A stretch of DNA of 64,000 nt, taken from Pseudomonas cichorii (GTDB lineage: Bacteria > Pseudomonadota > Gammaproteobacteria > Pseudomonadales > Pseudomonadaceae). Shown here one piece after another: positions 61,995-64,000 of this stretch. The notes under the pieces are model-generated. The model was not told the origin of the DNA, searched no databases, and saw only the letters and a program-made list of their open reading frames with translations. Each line of letters begins with the position of its first letter. Position 1 is the stretch's first letter. Location: positions 1 to 64,000 of the forward strand of contig NZ_BLVZ01000004.1 of assembly GCF_015471405.1 (NCBI RefSeq), given 5' to 3'. Made by a program: the position numbers and the translations under genes.

Positions 61995-62642
61995 TCAGCG
62001 CCCCGGCTCGTCATCCCAAAGAATTTTGTGCAATTGCATCTGCAAGCGGACAGGCAGGTTGTCTGCAACGATCCAGTCCGCCAGGTCCCGCCCTTTCAAT
62101 TCATGGTGGCTGGCAGAGAACAGTACTTCGCCAGCCCGCTTGTCCAGCCCGTACTGGATCAGCTTGGAAACCGCCCAGTCGTAGTCGTCCCTGGAGCAGA
62201 TCACAAACTTGACCTGATCGTTGGGAGTCAGCAATTCCATGTTTTCGTAGCGGTTGCGCGCGACCTCCTTGGAGCCTGGAGTCTTCAAGTCGACCACGCG
62301 ACTGACACGAGAATCGACAGCCGATATGTCCAGGGCACCACTGGTTTCCAGCGAAACCTGATAACCGGCATCGCACAGACGCTCAAGCAAGGGAATCGCA
62401 TTGGGCTGGGCAAGCGGTTCACCACCGGTCACACAGACATAGCGCGGGCGATAGGCAGCGACCTGCTCAAGGATGTCATCCAGCGTATGGATCTTTCCAC
62501 CGCTGAAAGCATATGCACTGTCGCAATACTGGCAGCGCAGGGGGCAACCAGTGAGGCGCACGAATACGGTGGGCAGCCCAGCCGTACGGGTTTCACCCTG
62601 TAACGAGTAAAATATTTCGGTGATGCGTAATGTGTCTTGCAT
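61995..62642 (-). CDS. queE: 7-carboxy-7-deazaguanine synthase QueE
   Basis: A 215-residue radical SAM enzyme making 7-carboxy-7-deazaguanine from CPH4. The [4Fe-4S] motif CPLRCQYC has C-x3-C-x2-C spacing, and GGEPLAQP is the SAM-binding motif. The ATG at 62642 is the family start ([17 protein letters not shown]). It is in an operon with queC. Confidence 0.95.
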   Translation of the reverse strand: MQDTLRITEIFYSLQGETRTAGLPTVFVRLTGCPLRCQYCDSAYAFSGGKIHTLDDILEQVAAYRPRYVCVTGGEPLAQPNAIPLLERLCDAGYQVSLETSGALDISAVDSRVSRVVDLKTPGSKEVARNRYENMELLTPNDQVKFVICSRDDYDWAVSKLIQYGLDKRAGEVLFSASHHELKGRDLADWIVADNLPVRLQMQLHKILWDDEPGR

Positions 62643-62769
62643 ATAAGCCACGGGCGTAACAGCTAAACAGGCCGTCCGCCTCCGTCAGGCACTTCAAAGC
62701 ACCCTGCAATCGCAGAATCCAGCGAAGCGTAATAATTACCGGAATTTCGGGTGCGAAATTCTAACGAAA

Positions 62770-62793
62770 AAAGCCGCGACAAGCGCGGCTTTC
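62770..62793. terminator. Terminator after cpoB
   Basis: AAAGCCGCG-N5-CGCGGCTTT with six Ts following on the minus strand, 22 bp after the cpoB stop. Confidence 0.88.
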
Positions 62794-62813
62794 TTGAATA
62801 ACGGGTCTGCGCA

Positions 62814-63629
62814 TCAGAGACGCTGAAGATCCCGCTGTGCCAATTGTGCAGCGGAACTGCCCGGATATTGGGCAACGACTTGCTGCAAAATGCCTTTGAC
62901 CTTGTCTGTGTGACCGAGGCGACGCTCGACATCGGCCAGCTTATAAAGCGAATCAGGCACCTTGGAATGCTTCGGGTACAACTGGCTGACCTTGGCAAAT
63001 GCCTGGCCAGCGCCCTGAAGGTCACCCTTGGCCAGATTCACTTCGCCCAGCCAGTATTGGGCATTGCCCGCATACGAGCTGTTTGGGTACTTGCGCAGGA
63101 AAGCGGTAAAAGCCTGACTGGCCTTATCGAAATCCTTGGCTTTGATCAAATCGAAGGCCGCTTCGTAATAGAGCTTTTCCTTCGCCGGATCAGGAGGCTC
63201 TGTGCCTGCTGCCGGAGCCTGGGCCGCTGGGGCCGAAGGCGTCCCGCTGGCGTCGATACTGCCGCCAGAAGGTTGGGAATTATTGGTAGCTGCAGCGGCT
63301 GCGCCACTGGAGATACGAGAATCCAGATCCTGATAACGCTCCAGCGCTTCCTGCTTCATGCGCTGAATATCGTTCTGCTGGACTTCAACGAGACCACGCA
63401 AGCGCGCGATTTCTTCCTGCATTTGCTGCAATTGCATGAACAGCTGACCATTTGCCGAGGTCGGGGTCGAAACCCCTCCCCCGGCATAGGCGCCGGACGT
63501 GCCATAACCCGCTGGCGGATAACTGCTGCTACCAGAGCCAGAATTGTCATCGACCACAGGAACCGCACCCCACGCTGAAAGCGGGAGGGTGAGGGCCAAA
63601 ACGGTTAAAGCACGTCGGCACGTTCGCAT
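62814..63629 (-). CDS. cpoB: Tol-Pal system / cell-division coordinator CpoB (YbgF)
   Basis: A 271-residue periplasmic protein. A signal peptide (1-22, cleaved at about ASAWGA) leads to a low-complexity Ser/Gly region, then a trimeric coiled coil (LQQMQEEIARLRGLVEVQQ) and C-terminal TPRs (YYEAAFDLIKAKDFDKA, SYAGNAQYWLGEVNLAKG). CpoB links PBP1B activity and Tol-Pal outer-membrane constriction. It follows pal by 6 bp. Confidence 0.95.
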   Translation of the reverse strand: MRTCRRALTVLALTLPLSAWGAVPVVDDNSGSGSSSYPPAGYGTSGAYAGGGVSTPTSANGQLFMQLQQMQEEIARLRGLVEVQQNDIQRMKQEALERYQDLDSRISSGAAAAATNNSQPSGGSIDASGTPSAPAAQAPAAGTEPPDPAKEKLYYEAAFDLIKAKDFDKASQAFTAFLRKYPNSSYAGNAQYWLGEVNLAKGDLQGAGQAFAKVSQLYPKHSKVPDSLYKLADVERRLGHTDKVKGILQQVVAQYPGSSAAQLAQRDLQRL

Positions 63630-63635
63630 GTCAAA

Positions 63636-64000
63636 TTACTTACGCAGTTCGACGCGACGGTTTTGAGCCCAGGACTGCTCGTCGTTGCCGGTAGCAACTG
63701 GACGCTCTTCGCCGTAGGAAACCAGCTCCAGCTGAGCTGGGGAAACGCCTTGCAGAACCAGGTAGCGCTGAACGGCTTTCGCACGACGCTCGCCCAGGGC
63801 GATGTTGTACTCACGAGTACCACGCTCGTCGGTGTTGCCTTCCAGAACGACGCGAGCGCCGTTTGCTTTCAGGTCTTTAGCATGCACGTCCAGGGAGCGC
63901 AGTGCTTCTGGCTTCAGATCCGAACTGTCGTATTCGAAGTAGAAGGTGGTGATTGCACGCAGAGCAGCTTCTTCGCTCAGGCTGCCATCTACAGCGCCAG
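63636..64000 (-). CDS. pal: Peptidoglycan-associated lipoprotein Pal (OprL), partial
   Basis: The C-terminal part (about 121 residues visible; N-terminus beyond the right edge) of an OmpA-like domain lipoprotein. [20 protein letters not shown] and the final QNRRVELRK bind meso-diaminopimelate in peptidoglycan. It is the outer-membrane part of the Tol-Pal system; the open frame continues to the window end. Confidence 0.95.
   Translation of the reverse strand, partial: GAVDGSLSEEAALRAITTFYFEYDSSDLKPEALRSLDVHAKDLKANGARVVLEGNTDERGTREYNIALGERRAKAVQRYLVLQGVSPAQLELVSYGEERPVATGNDEQSWAQNRRVELRK

Overview
The window is chromosomal DNA from a fluorescent-group Pseudomonas, most likely close to the P. 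syringae / P. viridiflava side of the genus. The evidence is gene content and order: the arginine transport cluster aotJQMOP-argR, the arginine succinyltransferase operon aruCFGDB-x-E, alaS-lysC-rsmA followed by tRNA-Ser and tRNA-Arg, phhAB, amrZ, and pal-cpoB-queE-queC-tRNA-Lys all match the Pseudomonas arrangement. GC-rich codon use and Pseudomonas-type REP palindromes agree. No species assignment is possible by reading alone.

Layout. 1-350 is the promoter and leader of an rRNA operon that runs off the left edge on the minus strand. 0.35-4 kb holds a J-like membrane protein and a chemoreceptor. 4-14.6 kb is a metabolic accessory zone of LysR regulators, each next to its probable target: calB plus a DJ-1/PfpI protein, an arginase-family enzyme, a DUF2798 protein, and a VOC-GST operon. 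It ends with dimethylsulfone monooxygenase sfnG behind a good sigma-54 promoter. 14.6-18.2 kb is a patchy segment of unknown genes and a BRO-N protein beside tRNA-Arg(CCT). 18.6-22.6 kb carries amrZ, a polyamine-binding protein, mgtE and a small envelope protein. 22.6-28.6 kb is tRNA-Arg x2, tRNA-Ser, rsmA, lysC, alaS and a threonine aldolase. 28.7-29.6 kb is an FMN riboswitch controlling a second-type lumazine synthase.

29.6-42.9 kb is the arginine regulon: the aru operon (arginine to glutamate and succinate), the ArgR regulator and the aot uptake genes. Both operons have an upstream TGTCGC-N8-AA ArgR-like motif. 43.4-49.1 kb is acsA, phhAB, two tiny ORFs, an MFS transporter and arfB. 49.2-52.9 kb has two related LysR genes around an orphan xdhC and a secreted cyclophilin-like protein.

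53.1-61.1 kb is an accessory island of mostly unknown genes between that region and tRNA-Lys(TTT)-queC, a known integration hotspot of Pseudomonas (PAPI-1/pKLC102-type elements use this tRNA-Lys). It includes a DsbA-like protein, a DUF4145-like AT-rich gene, a NYN-domain nuclease-like protein, a GNAT-like protein, an HNH protein and several small proteins. No integrase or conjugation gene is visible. This is the best place in the window for an undescribed (possibly defence) system, but function is inference. The window ends in queC, queE, cpoB and the 3' part of pal.
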